From Subtercola sp. (GTDB taxonomy: Bacteria > Actinomycetota > Actinomycetes > Actinomycetales > Microbacteriaceae), in assembly GCA_025463745.1 (NCBI GenBank), contig JAODBB010000217.1, forward strand, positions 20,790 to 84,789: 64,000 nt of DNA, in the 5' to 3' direction. The notes beneath the pieces are model-generated. The model was not told the DNA's origin and made no database searches. It worked only from the letters and a program-made list of their open reading frames with translations. This document shows, one piece after another, positions 9,408 to 17,413 of the stretch (positions within the stretch are counted from its first letter, which is position 1; the number at the start of each line of letters is the position of its first letter). Both the position numbers and the translations under genes were made by a program.

Positions 9408-9588
9408 GAGCTTCTCCTTTATCTTCAGAAGTCGGCAATGCCGCTTCAACGAATTTTCGATTCACTCTCGCGACGAACGATACCCGCCAGTTTCGACACG
9501 GGTCTGGAAAATATGATGACTTTCCGACGCCAAGAGCCGATCTGCTCTCCCCCTGCAGCCCGAATGATCGGCGTTGGCGACGATTTTC

Positions 9589-9607
9589 ATAGGATAGCCT
9601 TACCTAA
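9589..9607. promoter_or_regulatory. DtxR/IdeR-type metal-repressor box overlapping the ZIP gene start
   Basis: ATAGGATAGCCTTACCTAA matches the 19-bp DtxR/IdeR consensus TTAGGTTAGSCTAACCTAA at 16 positions by eye. Its last base is the A of the ATG at 9607. TAGGAT within it could also serve as a -10 element, which would make the transcript nearly leaderless. Binding would block transcription of the downstream ZIP transporter when Fe or Mn is plentiful. Confidence 0.65.
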
Positions 9608-10473
9608 TGAGTTCTGGGAACATCGTCGTATTGGGCGTCATAGCTGGCGTTACGATCTTTATCGGTCTCCCAATCGGACGACTCAGTTCCAAATCGACGT
9701 CGCTCCGCGCAGCGCTCAACGCAGTCACAATCGGCATCCTGCTGTTTCTTCTGTGGGATGTGCTGACGCACGCGCTCGAACCCCTCGATGCCGCACTGGG
9801 CGCCGCATCCGCTGGGGAACCGGGCGAGTGGCTCACGTTTGCTGTACTCGCCGCGGTCTTTTTCGCTGCAATCGCGTTGGGTTTGCTGTCTCTCGTCGCA
9901 TATGACGTTTGGATGCTTCGGCGTTCAGCTCGCCAGCGCGAGAAGTCTGCCCGGCTGACTCCAGCTCAGATTTTGGATTCGCAGTCAGTGCGTCGTGGTC
10001 CGCTCCGTTTGCACGAACCGGCGAGCCGCTTGGCCTTTCTCATTGCGATGGGAATCGGCCTGCACAATTTTTCCGAAGGTTTGGCGATAGGTCAATCCGC
10101 AGCAAGCGGCCAGCTTTCATTGGCTGTCGTCTTGGTAGTGGGCTTCGGGCTGCACAACGCAACGGAGGGGTTCGGCATCACTGCGCCTCTCGCCGGAAGC
10201 GGTGACAAACCGTCGTGGTCTCAGTTGTTGCTCCTTGGCATTATCGGCGGGGGCCCGACGTTCTTCGGCACGATCCTCGGTCAAGTATTCGTGAACGATC
10301 TCGTCTCGACGGCGTTCCTTGCCTTGGCCGCCGGATCGATCATCTATGTGGTTTTGCAATTGATCGCAGTTGCATTCAAGTTCGGAAAGCAGACACACCT
10401 CTACGTCGGCGTTCTAGGCGGCCTCTTCGCCGGTTTCAGCACGGACTTCATCATCGCGGCCGCTGGCGGATAG
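9607..10473 (+). CDS. ZIP-family divalent metal transporter
   Basis: This 288-aa polytopic membrane protein has two ZIP signature helices: GIGLHNFSEGLAIG (about residues 145-160) and GFGLHNATEGFGI (about 180-192). Their His, Asn and Glu residues line the metal site in ZupT/ZIP proteins. A charged, His-poor loop (RRSARQREKSARLTPAQ) separates the N- and C-terminal helix bundles. It probably imports Zn, Mn or Fe. The DtxR-type box at its start favours an Fe/Mn-responsive importer over a zinc-responsive one (inference). Confidence 0.85.
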   Translation: MSSGNIVVLGVIAGVTIFIGLPIGRLSSKSTSLRAALNAVTIGILLFLLWDVLTHALEPLDAALGAASAGEPGEWLTFAVLAAVFFAAIALGLLSLVAYDVWMLRRSARQREKSARLTPAQILDSQSVRRGPLRLHEPASRLAFLIAMGIGLHNFSEGLAIGQSAASGQLSLAVVLVVGFGLHNATEGFGITAPLAGSGDKPSWSQLLLLGIIGGGPTFFGTILGQVFVNDLVSTAFLALAAGSIIYVVLQLIAVAFKFGKQTHLYVGVLGGLFAGFSTDFIIAAAGG

Positions 10474-10582
10474 GCCGTTCATACACACATGTGATGACGC
10501 GGAATATCCCTCTCAAGGCCGACGACCTCACAGCTGCGGCATCGTAGCGTTGAGCTATGTACTTCTTCCAGGTCTCGTTCCG

Positions 10583-10705
10583 ATGACCGAACTAACGCAC
10601 GACATCCTCGATGGAACGATCGCCGCGTGTGCACTGTGGGCGATCCTGTCCCTTCCCATCGCGATCCTTCTCGGGAAGGTCATTCACCAGCGCGATCAGC
10701 GCTGA
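10583..10705 (+). CDS. Small single-pass membrane peptide (40 aa), hypothetical
   Basis: The ORF, too short for the ORF track, reads MTELTHDILDGTIAAC then a hydrophobic helix (ALWAILSLPIAILLG) and ends KVIHQRDQR. The pattern is a short acidic N-terminus, one TM helix and a basic tail, i.e. an N-out/C-in micro-membrane protein. It stops 6 bases before the convergent dodecin gene. The Shine-Dalgarno match is only moderate (TTCCAGGTCTC upstream). It could be spurious, but the coherent TM architecture favours a real gene. Confidence 0.45.
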   Translation: MTELTHDILDGTIAACALWAILSLPIAILLGKVIHQRDQR

Positions 10706-10711
10706 CCGCTA

Positions 10712-10927
10712 CTAGCTGGGGTCTTCGAGCCGAAACCCGACTTTCAGAGTCACCTGAAAGTTGGCGACTTTGCCGTCTTCGAGTTCACCACGCGTGCTGA
10801 TGACTTCGAACCAGTCGATGTTTCGAATGGTTGCTGAAGCACGCTCGATGCCATTGCGAATCGCAGCATCCGTTCCCTCCGGCGACGTGCCTACGATCTC
10901 CGTCAACCGGTAGGTGTGATTAGCCAT
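10712..10927 (-). CDS. Dodecin family flavin-binding protein
   Basis: This 71-aa protein matches dodecin: MANHTYRLTEIVGTSPEG at the front, the flavin-stacking Trp in RNIDWFEV (about residue 39) and the beta-strand end VANFQVTLKVGFRL. Dodecins form hollow dodecamers that store or buffer flavin or CoA. The start is preceded by AAGGAGCACGTC. It is monocistronic and convergent with the 40-aa peptide gene. Confidence 0.92.
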   Translation of the reverse strand: MANHTYRLTEIVGTSPEGTDAAIRNGIERASATIRNIDWFEVISTRGELEDGKVANFQVTLKVGFRLEDPS

Positions 10928-11004
10928 GACGTGCTCCTTCTCTTCGTGCAGAAACGTTGTTCTACCGACGATACGGGTCTGTCACCGACACGATCTAGCC
11001 CTCC

Positions 11005-11814
11005 TCATTCGGTGAGATTCGATTCGCCGAACCTGTAGCCGAGAAACCGGCCGTTGATCAGCAGCTCATTCGCGTCGCCGCGAAGGGCGGCTTCGTGCAT
11101 CCGCGATGCCGCCTGCTCCAGCACCGCCAGCTGCGCGGCCAATGCGCTGTCCGGCGTGCTGCCGTCGGGGTAGATGTGGCCGCGAGCCCACGCGGTCGGC
11201 AGGGCGAGATACGCGCGCAGCGTTTCGGGCAGGTAGACCGTCGCAGTGCGCCCGGCGTACACGTTCAATTCGACGTCGCCAGTCACCCGGGGCAGCGTGT
11301 CGAGAAGCAACTCGACGATGCGGCCGAGCGACGCTGAAGCCTCCGGCGGGATGAGCCCTCGCACCTTGAATGGAAGGGTTCGAAGGTCGGCGAAGACACT
11401 CTCGCGACCGACGCTGATCTGCGGCCCGGACACGGAGATGCCGAGCGCCCGCAGAGCGTCTGCCGGCGCCGAGGGCCGGCCTGCGAGAACAGCGACTCGT
11501 CCGGCGAACGCTTCGAGCCATTCCCCGAGATTCTGGATGCGCCGCGACACGACGATCCCGCGCACGACGCGACGTGTCTCAGCAGAGTAACTGTGCCCCG
11601 AAACGCAGATGAGTTCCATGATGTACCCTCGCGTCACGAGACGGATCGAGCTGATCGATCCCTCACGCCAAGCGACACGGTCTGCCAGCGACCGGTGGCG
11701 CACGACGGTCAGTGCAGACTCCACCACGGTTCGAGGAAGGATGCTCGTGGCGGCATCGACGAGTCCGCCGAGAAAAGCCTGCGGATCGTCTAGTGCGAGA
11801 ACATGCTCGGGCAT
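11005..11814 (-). CDS. Hypothetical protein, about 269 aa
   Basis: I do not recognise a family. The protein has no signal peptide and no TM segment. It mixes beta-rich N-terminal sequence (about residues 50-90, RLVTRGYIMELICVSG) with a helical C-terminus (about 225-255). The base composition and codon pattern match neighbouring genes and no better ORF covers the region, so it is probably genuine. It is flanked by convergent and same-strand genes with no obvious functional link. Confidence 0.6.
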   Translation of the reverse strand: MPEHVLALDDPQAFLGGLVDAATSILPRTVVESALTVVRHRSLADRVAWREGSISSIRLVTRGYIMELICVSGHSYSAETRRVVRGIVVSRRIQNLGEWLEAFAGRVAVLAGRPSAPADALRALGISVSGPQISVGRESVFADLRTLPFKVRGLIPPEASASLGRIVELLLDTLPRVTGDVELNVYAGRTATVYLPETLRAYLALPTAWARGHIYPDGSTPDSALAAQLAVLEQAASRMHEAALRGDANELLINGRFLGYRFGESNLTE

Positions 11815-11898
11815 GAGGTGAGTTTAACCCGGCACAGTGGCGATTGGCTGAAACGTGTGCCGCTGATCGTCGCCGTGAAGAAGCTCTCGGCCATACGT

Positions 11899-12891
11899 TC
11901 AGAGGCTGTGGTCAGAGTCTCTCTGTTTCCGGCGTCGCAGGATGAGGATGATAGCGGCCGCGATGATGAGGATGATGAGGATGGCGATGAGCGTGATGGC
12001 CCAGCCCGGGAATCCGGTGGTCTGTACTGCTGCGGTCGTGCCTGCCTGGGGGAAGGTCAGTGTTGCTGTTGTGTCGTGCACGATGAGGCCGCTGTTGAGG
12101 TCGACGGCGGCGTTCCACGGCCCTGCGGCGAGTCCGGCGTCGAGCGGGATCGTGACGGTGGCTGACTGTCCGGGCAGTATCGTTGTGGCGACGCTGGTCT
12201 TGAACGGGCCGGCCGAGGTGCTCCCGGGCCCGCCGGTGAGTGACACGGTGCCGGAGACGTCGACGGCGCGGCCGCCGGTGTTCGCGATCAGGGCGGTGAG
12301 CTGCGGGATGTTGTCGCTGGTTCTCGATGCGGTGAGGCTTTGGATGGCGAAGTCCGCGGGTGGCCCGTTCCCGGGGCCGACCGAGAGGTAGACGCGCACG
12401 CCGGCCCGGCTGGCGGTGTTGACGCCGGCGGTTTTGGGTGAACCGATCTGCGCCCACACGGTGGCGTATTGTTCCGCCTCGGGTGCGTCTGCGGGAACGG
12501 CGATGGTGACGGTGACATCGATGGCCTGTTTCGCCGCGAGGTGCACGACCGGCTGGTCGACGGTGATCCAGGAGGTCAGTTCGTTCGGGTGGTTGTCGTC
12601 GGGGCTGAATTTGCCGTCGGCGATGGTGGATGCGGCGGCATAGACCTGCACGTCGCGGGGCGCATCATCGAAGTTGGAGACGGTGATCCGTCGGTGGATG
12701 GTCGTGCCGGGTGGGAGATTATCGACGATGTTCGCTCGGGCTCGGGGATCGTCTTGACTCGCGGCCGGGATGTCGAGTAGCCGGATTCCCACTCCCGCAC
12801 CCGCGCCGGTGACGGGTGTCGGTGTCGGTGTTGGTGATGCGACGAACAGCATCGTTACGAGGGCCACCACGATGGCCGGGGTGTGGAGCAA
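11899..12891 (-). CDS. DUF916-like surface protein with C-terminal membrane anchor
   Basis: This 330-aa protein has an N-terminal hydrophobic signal region (MLHTPAIVVALVTMLFVA) and a Thr/Pro stretch. Two Ig-like beta domains follow, the first resembling the DUF916/WxL-interacting domain (GTTIHRRITVSNFDDAPRDV, TVTIAVPADAPEAEQYATVW). The C-terminus is a TM helix plus RRRKQR stop-transfer. Such proteins stay in the membrane and face the cell wall. It is encoded downstream of a small secreted WxL-like protein on the same strand, the usual pairing, separated by two hairpins. Confidence 0.8.
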   Translation of the reverse strand: MLHTPAIVVALVTMLFVASPTPTPTPVTGAGAGVGIRLLDIPAASQDDPRARANIVDNLPPGTTIHRRITVSNFDDAPRDVQVYAAASTIADGKFSPDDNHPNELTSWITVDQPVVHLAAKQAIDVTVTIAVPADAPEAEQYATVWAQIGSPKTAGVNTASRAGVRVYLSVGPGNGPPADFAIQSLTASRTSDNIPQLTALIANTGGRAVDVSGTVSLTGGPGSTSAGPFKTSVATTILPGQSATVTIPLDAGLAAGPWNAAVDLNSGLIVHDTTATLTFPQAGTTAAVQTTGFPGWAITLIAILIILIIAAAIILILRRRKQRDSDHSL

Positions 12892-12928
12892 AACGTCATC
12901 TCTTTCTCAGCCGGCGATTCTGATCATC

Positions 12929-12966
12929 GGTTCGCACGGGCGGCATCCTTGCCGCCCGTGCGAACC
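12929..12966 (-). terminator. 17-bp perfect stem-loop between the two surface-protein genes
   Basis: GGTTCGCACGGGCGGCA, loop TCCT, then the exact complement. There is no U-tract, so it may act as an attenuator or 3'-end stabiliser for the upstream secreted-protein message rather than as a full terminator. Confidence 0.7.
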
Positions 12967-12968
12967 AC

Positions 12969-12999
12969 GGGGGTGCTGCCTGATTCAGGCATCACCCCC
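12969..12999 (-). terminator. Second stem-loop between the two surface-protein genes
   Basis: GGGGGTG-C-TGCCTGA pairs with TCAGGCA-T-CACCCCC with one mismatch, three bases from the first hairpin. The tandem hairpins lie just after the WxL-like gene stop on the minus strand. Confidence 0.6.
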
Positions 13000-13009
13000 C
13001 GATCGCCGA

Positions 13010-13552
13010 CTAACCGACGGCGTCGGTCGTCACAGACTGGATGAACGTGGTCGAGTACACCCCAGCCAACCCATCTGCCGGAATCGTGAGCGCCAAGCTC
13101 GTGTCCCAGGTGGCCGAGTTGTTGCCATGCACGCCCGTCGCACCGAAAATCGCGCCAGAACCCTGTCCGATCGTCGGCGCGGCGGCGGCGAAAATGCCCA
13201 CGCCCGACGTTGCCGAAGCAGACCCAGGGGTCGCCGTGAGATTAGCCAGAGGGATGCTCTCACCCAGGTCAGTGTTCGAGAAGGCGAGAACAGTGTAGGA
13301 GACGTTCCAGCCATCGGTTCCGGCACGGGTGTCGGTGACGGTCGTGTTGGCAACAGTGCCGCTTGCAGTGCCTCCCGGCGCCGCATCGGAGAGTGCCACC
13401 GTTGCCGGCACGGTGATCGAAAGCTCGCCTCCAGTGACCGTCACGGTGGCATCGGTGCTACCGTCTGTGGCTGCCAGCGCCGGTGAAGCAAACGCCCCTG
13501 CCAGAACTATCGTTCCCGCGGCCGCTAGTGCTACGCGAAATGAATTACGCAT
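13010..13552 (-). CDS. Small secreted WxL-like cell-surface protein
   Basis: This 180-aa protein has a clear Sec signal peptide (MRNSFRVALAAAGTIVLAGAFASPALA, cleavage after ALA). The mature domain is Ser/Thr/Gly-rich and beta-structured, with a WxL-like core (DGWNVSYTVLAF) and a conserved-looking tail YSTTFIQSVTTDAVG. AAAGGGG lies upstream of the ATG. The domain type and the DUF916-like neighbour point to a wall-associated protein that binds peptidoglycan non-covalently. The function is structural or adhesive by inference. Confidence 0.75.
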   Translation of the reverse strand: MRNSFRVALAAAGTIVLAGAFASPALAATDGSTDATVTVTGGELSITVPATVALSDAAPGGTASGTVANTTVTDTRAGTDGWNVSYTVLAFSNTDLGESIPLANLTATPGSASATSGVGIFAAAAPTIGQGSGAIFGATGVHGNNSATWDTSLALTIPADGLAGVYSTTFIQSVTTDAVG

Positions 13553-13723
13553 TCGTACCCCTTTGTAGATCGCATTGAGAAAACTCCGTGCGATCGGTTC
13601 CGCACGAAAAAGGCCACTATGCCGCGATCAGATTCTGCAGAGCCCCCGAATTCGAGTATGTCAGAGCGGCGAAAAAAACAGCAAATCAACGAACCATCGC
13701 GGTCGCGGCTCTGGCCACGGCGG

Positions 13724-14944
13724 TCAGGTGAGGTCCAGCCAGCGTAATGCGAGTATCAGGTCGGCGTTCGCGGCGATGTGGTCGAGGTTTCTGCCGAGTA
13801 GGGTGCTGATTGTTCGTAGCCGGTGTGGAACGGTGTTCGGGTGTACGAAGAGTTCGCGGGCTGCTGCGCTGGCGGAGAGTCCGCAGTCGAAGTAGACGCG
13901 CAGGGTGTTCAGTAACTCGGGCCGGTTCGCGATCGGGCGAAGGCATTCCAGCAGAATGTCGGCCGTGCCGTGCTCGCGCAGCAGCAGTGTTTCGACGATG
14001 ACGCTGGCGTAGGGGATGATTTGGCCCAGTCTGCCGGTGCGTTGGCCTACTTCGAGGGCCAGTCTGGCTTGTCTCGCGGTTTCGTGCGCGACGCGCAGCC
14101 GGGCGCTGGTGCTGCTGACTCCAAGCAGCAGGCCTGGTAGATCTGTGTATGAGCGCAGTGCGCCTTGGAGCAGTGCCACGAGTGAGTCGGCGCTGCCTGT
14201 ACCGACCTCGGGGATGAGTAGCAGTGGGCGGTCGTCGAGCGTGCCGATCAGGATGCGCCCGCGTACCCGCATGCCGAGGTGGCTGAGGAGGTGTCGTTGG
14301 GCGTGGAGGTGGGTGCTTGCTTCTTCTTTCTCGGCGATCCCGATCGCGACTGCTGCGTAGATCTGGTCGGGATCGGCTTGCACGACGCGAGCACGTTCTT
14401 CGATGTCGGCTGCGCTGAGGCCGGTGCCGGACACGATTTGGGCGACGAGGTCGGTGGATAACCGGTCGTAGTGGCTTGTCACTTCGTGCTGCACAACGCG
14501 GTAGCTGTCTATCGAATGGTTCGTCAGGGTCTCGATCAGAAAGCCGAGCCGGCGGATGGCGTTGAGCAGCTCGCCGGTCTCGACTTGGCCGGCGTAGCCG
14601 ATCAGCTGTTCTTCGATCACCCGCTCAGCGGTGCGCCAGGAGAAGATCACGGCATCGATTGCTACGCCTTGGATCGCGCGCCTCGTACCGATCTCGTCGG
14701 CCACGGCGAGTGCTGCAGCCATTCCCGGAGGCTCAGCGTTGTCGTCGAGAGTCAGGCTGCGGAGGAGCCAGCCGACGTTGAACTCGATCTTTGATGAGAG
14801 CTCGGTGGGGTCGAGGTGGTTCTCGTCATAACTCTGCGACCCCCATACCCGGGAGAGGATCAGCGACTCGATGGCTCCTTCCATTTCGATCAGGTTACGT
14901 ACGACTTGTGTGATTAGCACAATCTGTCCTTCCAGAGACGCCAC
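13724..14944 (-). CDS. PucR/CdaR-type transcriptional regulator
   Basis: This 406-aa regulator has a GGDEF-like/CdaR central region (about residues 170-290) and the PucR C-terminal HTH_30 (about 335-400; FFDCGLSASAAARELFVHPNTV-type sequence with RLRTISTLLGRNL). PucR-family proteins activate purine, allantoin or other nitrogen-ring catabolic genes in response to the substrate. The ORF starts at GTG 14944; later ATG codons (for example at about 14884) are possible. It is divergent from an NCS1 permease operon with an ATAAC-N11-GTTAT dyad between them, so it is the likely local regulator. Confidence 0.88.
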   Translation of the reverse strand: MASLEGQIVLITQVVRNLIEMEGAIESLILSRVWGSQSYDENHLDPTELSSKIEFNVGWLLRSLTLDDNAEPPGMAAALAVADEIGTRRAIQGVAIDAVIFSWRTAERVIEEQLIGYAGQVETGELLNAIRRLGFLIETLTNHSIDSYRVVQHEVTSHYDRLSTDLVAQIVSGTGLSAADIEERARVVQADPDQIYAAVAIGIAEKEEASTHLHAQRHLLSHLGMRVRGRILIGTLDDRPLLLIPEVGTGSADSLVALLQGALRSYTDLPGLLLGVSSTSARLRVAHETARQARLALEVGQRTGRLGQIIPYASVIVETLLLREHGTADILLECLRPIANRPELLNTLRVYFDCGLSASAAARELFVHPNTVPHRLRTISTLLGRNLDHIAANADLILALRWLDLT

Positions 14945-14984
14945 GCCTGCCTATAGGGTGCGGCCGTGCTCGGATCTACGATTC

Positions 14985-15005
14985 ATAACATCCCACAATA
15001 GTTAT
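14985..15005. promoter_or_regulatory. ATAAC-N11-GTTAT dyad in the PucR/NCS1 divergent promoter
   Basis: A perfect 5-bp inverted repeat with an 11-bp spacer lies in the 94-bp gap between the divergent genes. It is a candidate operator for the adjacent PucR protein. Confidence 0.4.
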
Positions 15006-15038
15006 CTCAACCACCTTCACGTTCTGCAAGGAGAAGCA

Positions 15039-16379
15039 ATGGCATCGACAAGCTCCACCTCTGCACCATCGATCGAAACCGCTACCGGCTCAGAGGACTA
15101 CGCCGAGGCGCGCGTGCCGGCGTCGCAGTTCCAGTCGACCTGGGACATCTCATTAGTTCGGATGGGTTTGACCGTTTCGGCGTCGGATCTCGTTTTCGGC
15201 TACACCCTTGGGTTGTATTTCGGGTTCGTGCAGGGGATGCTGATCTCGCTGCTGATCTCGATCATCGTCGCTGCGGTCTCGATCGGGATGGGCATGATCG
15301 GGCTTCGCGAACGGATCACGTTCGCTTTGACGACACGGTTCGCGTTCGGTCGTCAGGGCAGCCGGTTGCCGTCGCTGATCCTCGCCGTGGTGATCGCGGT
15401 GTTCTACGGATACATCATCGGGATCACGGTCAGCGTCTTCCCCGGCGCGAACGTGACCGGGTTGCAGGTTTTCTACTGCATAATCCTCGGCGTCATCTTC
15501 ACTGTGATCTCCGCGCTCGGTTTTTCTCGGGGCATGAAATGGATGGGCCGGATCGGCGTTCCACTGATGATTGTGCTGGTCGTGATCGCCGACATCCTCA
15601 CCCTGATTCACGTCGGCGGATTCGCGGCGATCTTCAACGCCGAACCCAAGTTGGCCGGCCAGATGACGTTCGCGGCGATTCTCGGGGCAGGTGTCGCTAA
15701 ATGGATGGCCGGCGCCACGATCAGCGCCGACATCATGCGCTTCGGTCGTAACAAGCGGGCGGTATACACGTCAACCCTGGCAGAATTCGTGCTCGGTAAC
15801 TTCGGCTTCAACTTGTTGGGACTGATCTTGGGATTGGGTTTGAAAAGTTCCGATCTCGGGGCGGCGTTCGGCCTGATCGGATTGACCGGGCTTGCGACGG
15901 TCGCGTTCTTCGTACAAGCCGTCACGGTTGAGACCAACGAACTGTATGCGGGCAGTTTCGCAGCAGCCAACGCGATCGGCGTGTCGAGGCGAGTGTCGAA
16001 CATCGCGATCGGCATTATCGGCATCGCGATCGGTATTATCGGTTTGTCGTTCGGCATCATTCCGAGCTTCTTAGCCTTCATCGGCTACCTCGGTTATGTT
16101 CTGCCGGTCATCCCGGGCATCATCTTGGCGGACTATTTCATTGTTCACCGAATGAGCTACGCCCGCAGTATCGGAAGCATCACTGCAGTGAATTGGCGGG
16201 CTGTCTCGGCGTTAGTCGTGACGGTGGCGGTGAATCTTGTTCTCGGCCTCGTACTGGGCGACGCGTTCTGGCACGTACTGCCCGTGCTGGGCGGGGTGAT
16301 CTATCTGTTGTTCTCGATTCCGCAGACCACGGCCGCGTGGCGCACAAAGCCGTCGGTAGCTGAGGCGGTCGTTGTATGA
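15039..16379 (+). CDS. NCS1-family purine/cytosine/hydantoin-type permease
   Basis: This 446-aa protein has about 12 TM helices. I choose ATG 15039 because AAGGAG lies 5-10 bases upstream and the homologous N-terminus begins here (WDISLVRMGLTVSASDLVFGYTLG). Internal family features include TTRFAFGRQGSRLPS in the first third and AKWMAGATISADIMRFGR mid-protein. NCS1 carriers import nucleobases, hydantoins or allantoin with Na+ or H+. Its stop overlaps the next ATG by 4 nt, so import and the first oxidoreductase are co-produced. Confidence 0.9.
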   Translation: MASTSSTSAPSIETATGSEDYAEARVPASQFQSTWDISLVRMGLTVSASDLVFGYTLGLYFGFVQGMLISLLISIIVAAVSIGMGMIGLRERITFALTTRFAFGRQGSRLPSLILAVVIAVFYGYIIGITVSVFPGANVTGLQVFYCIILGVIFTVISALGFSRGMKWMGRIGVPLMIVLVVIADILTLIHVGGFAAIFNAEPKLAGQMTFAAILGAGVAKWMAGATISADIMRFGRNKRAVYTSTLAEFVLGNFGFNLLGLILGLGLKSSDLGAAFGLIGLTGLATVAFFVQAVTVETNELYAGSFAAANAIGVSRRVSNIAIGIIGIAIGIIGLSFGIIPSFLAFIGYLGYVLPVIPGIILADYFIVHRMSYARSIGSITAVNWRAVSALVVTVAVNLVLGLVLGDAFWHVLPVLGGVIYLLFSIPQTTAAWRTKPSVAEAVVV

Positions 16380-17413
16380 AGTTCGGTTTAGGAGTGCCGA
16401 CCGGCACTGAGGGGATGATGTACCCGGTGCCGTACGCTGACCCCGACCAGGCGATCATGCTGGCCGTTGAGGCCGAACGGTTGGGGTTCGACTCGGTGTG
16501 GGGCAACGACCATGTGAGCACGCAAGCCTACGTTCGTGCAGAGTTCAGTGAGGCACCCCGGTTCTACGACCCGTACATCTACCTCGCATTCGTGGCGGCT
16601 GAGACGACGACGCTTGAGTTGGCGACAGCAATCACGGTGATGTCTTTTCGGCATCCCGCGATCGTCGCTAAACAAGCGGCGACTCTGGACCAGCTCAGCC
16701 ACGGACGTTTCATCCTGGGTGTGGGCATCGGGGCGTACCGGGAGGAGACCGAATCGCTCTGGCCGGGCAAGCCGCTGCACCGGGGGCGCCAGGCCGACGA
16801 ATTCCTGCAGGCCCTTGAGCTGCTTTTCACAAAGCGGCGCGCCTCCTACGACGGCGAATTCGTGTCATTCACCGACATCGAGAGCTACCCTAAGCCCTAC
16901 CGCGGCCGCCTTCCTGTCTTGTCGGGCGGCAACGCGGCAGGCTCCAAAGAGCGGGCCGCGAAGTACGCCAACGGCTGGCTGCCCGCAGTGCTGACTCCCG
17001 ACGAGATCGCAGACGGCGTGACCGAGATCCGCATGACTGCCGAGCAGGCCGGCCGGGAACTACCGGAAGACTTCGAGGTCGCGCCGCAATTCTCGGTTGG
17101 TATCGGGGCTACCAGCCAAGCCGCACTGGAGGCGTTCGAAGCAACTCAACTCTTCACCCACATGCGTTCGCTGTCGACATCGACGCTCCGAGACCAGCAG
17201 GGCGGATGGCTCGACCGCAACCTCATCGGCAGTCCCGCCGAGATCCTCGACAAGGTGCACGCATACGCCGAGTCGGGCGTCACCACGTTGTCTGGGCTGC
17301 TCTTTGGCTGCAACACGGTCGAGCAGACCCTCGATGCCATGGCCGACTTCGCAGAAAACGTGATCGCACCGTACAAAAAGTCCGCACCCCACAACGCCGC
17401 CCCGGAGGCCTGA
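16376..17413 (+). CDS. LLM class flavin-dependent oxidoreductase
   Basis: This 345-aa luciferase-like TIM-barrel protein has MKFGLGVPTGTEG at strand 1, GFDSVWGNDHVS, SHGRFILGVGIGAYREE, and VLSGGNAAGSKERAAKYANGW. The family includes FMNH2- and F420H2-dependent enzymes, among them RutA-type monooxygenases that open pyrimidine rings. Which cofactor and substrate apply here is not determinable by eye. It is second in a permease-led operon and overlaps the M24 gene stop-to-start (TGATG). Confidence 0.88.
   Translation: MKFGLGVPTGTEGMMYPVPYADPDQAIMLAVEAERLGFDSVWGNDHVSTQAYVRAEFSEAPRFYDPYIYLAFVAAETTTLELATAITVMSFRHPAIVAKQAATLDQLSHGRFILGVGIGAYREETESLWPGKPLHRGRQADEFLQALELLFTKRRASYDGEFVSFTDIESYPKPYRGRLPVLSGGNAAGSKERAAKYANGWLPAVLTPDEIADGVTEIRMTAEQAGRELPEDFEVAPQFSVGIGATSQAALEAFEATQLFTHMRSLSTSTLRDQQGGWLDRNLIGSPAEILDKVHAYAESGVTTLSGLLFGCNTVEQTLDAMADFAENVIAPYKKSAPHNAAPEA

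Noticed and set aside
13590-13620. Rho-independent terminator for PucR (GTGCG hairpin next to a run of A)
   Set aside because: The A-run lies on the wrong side for a minus-strand transcript and no plus-strand gene ends there.
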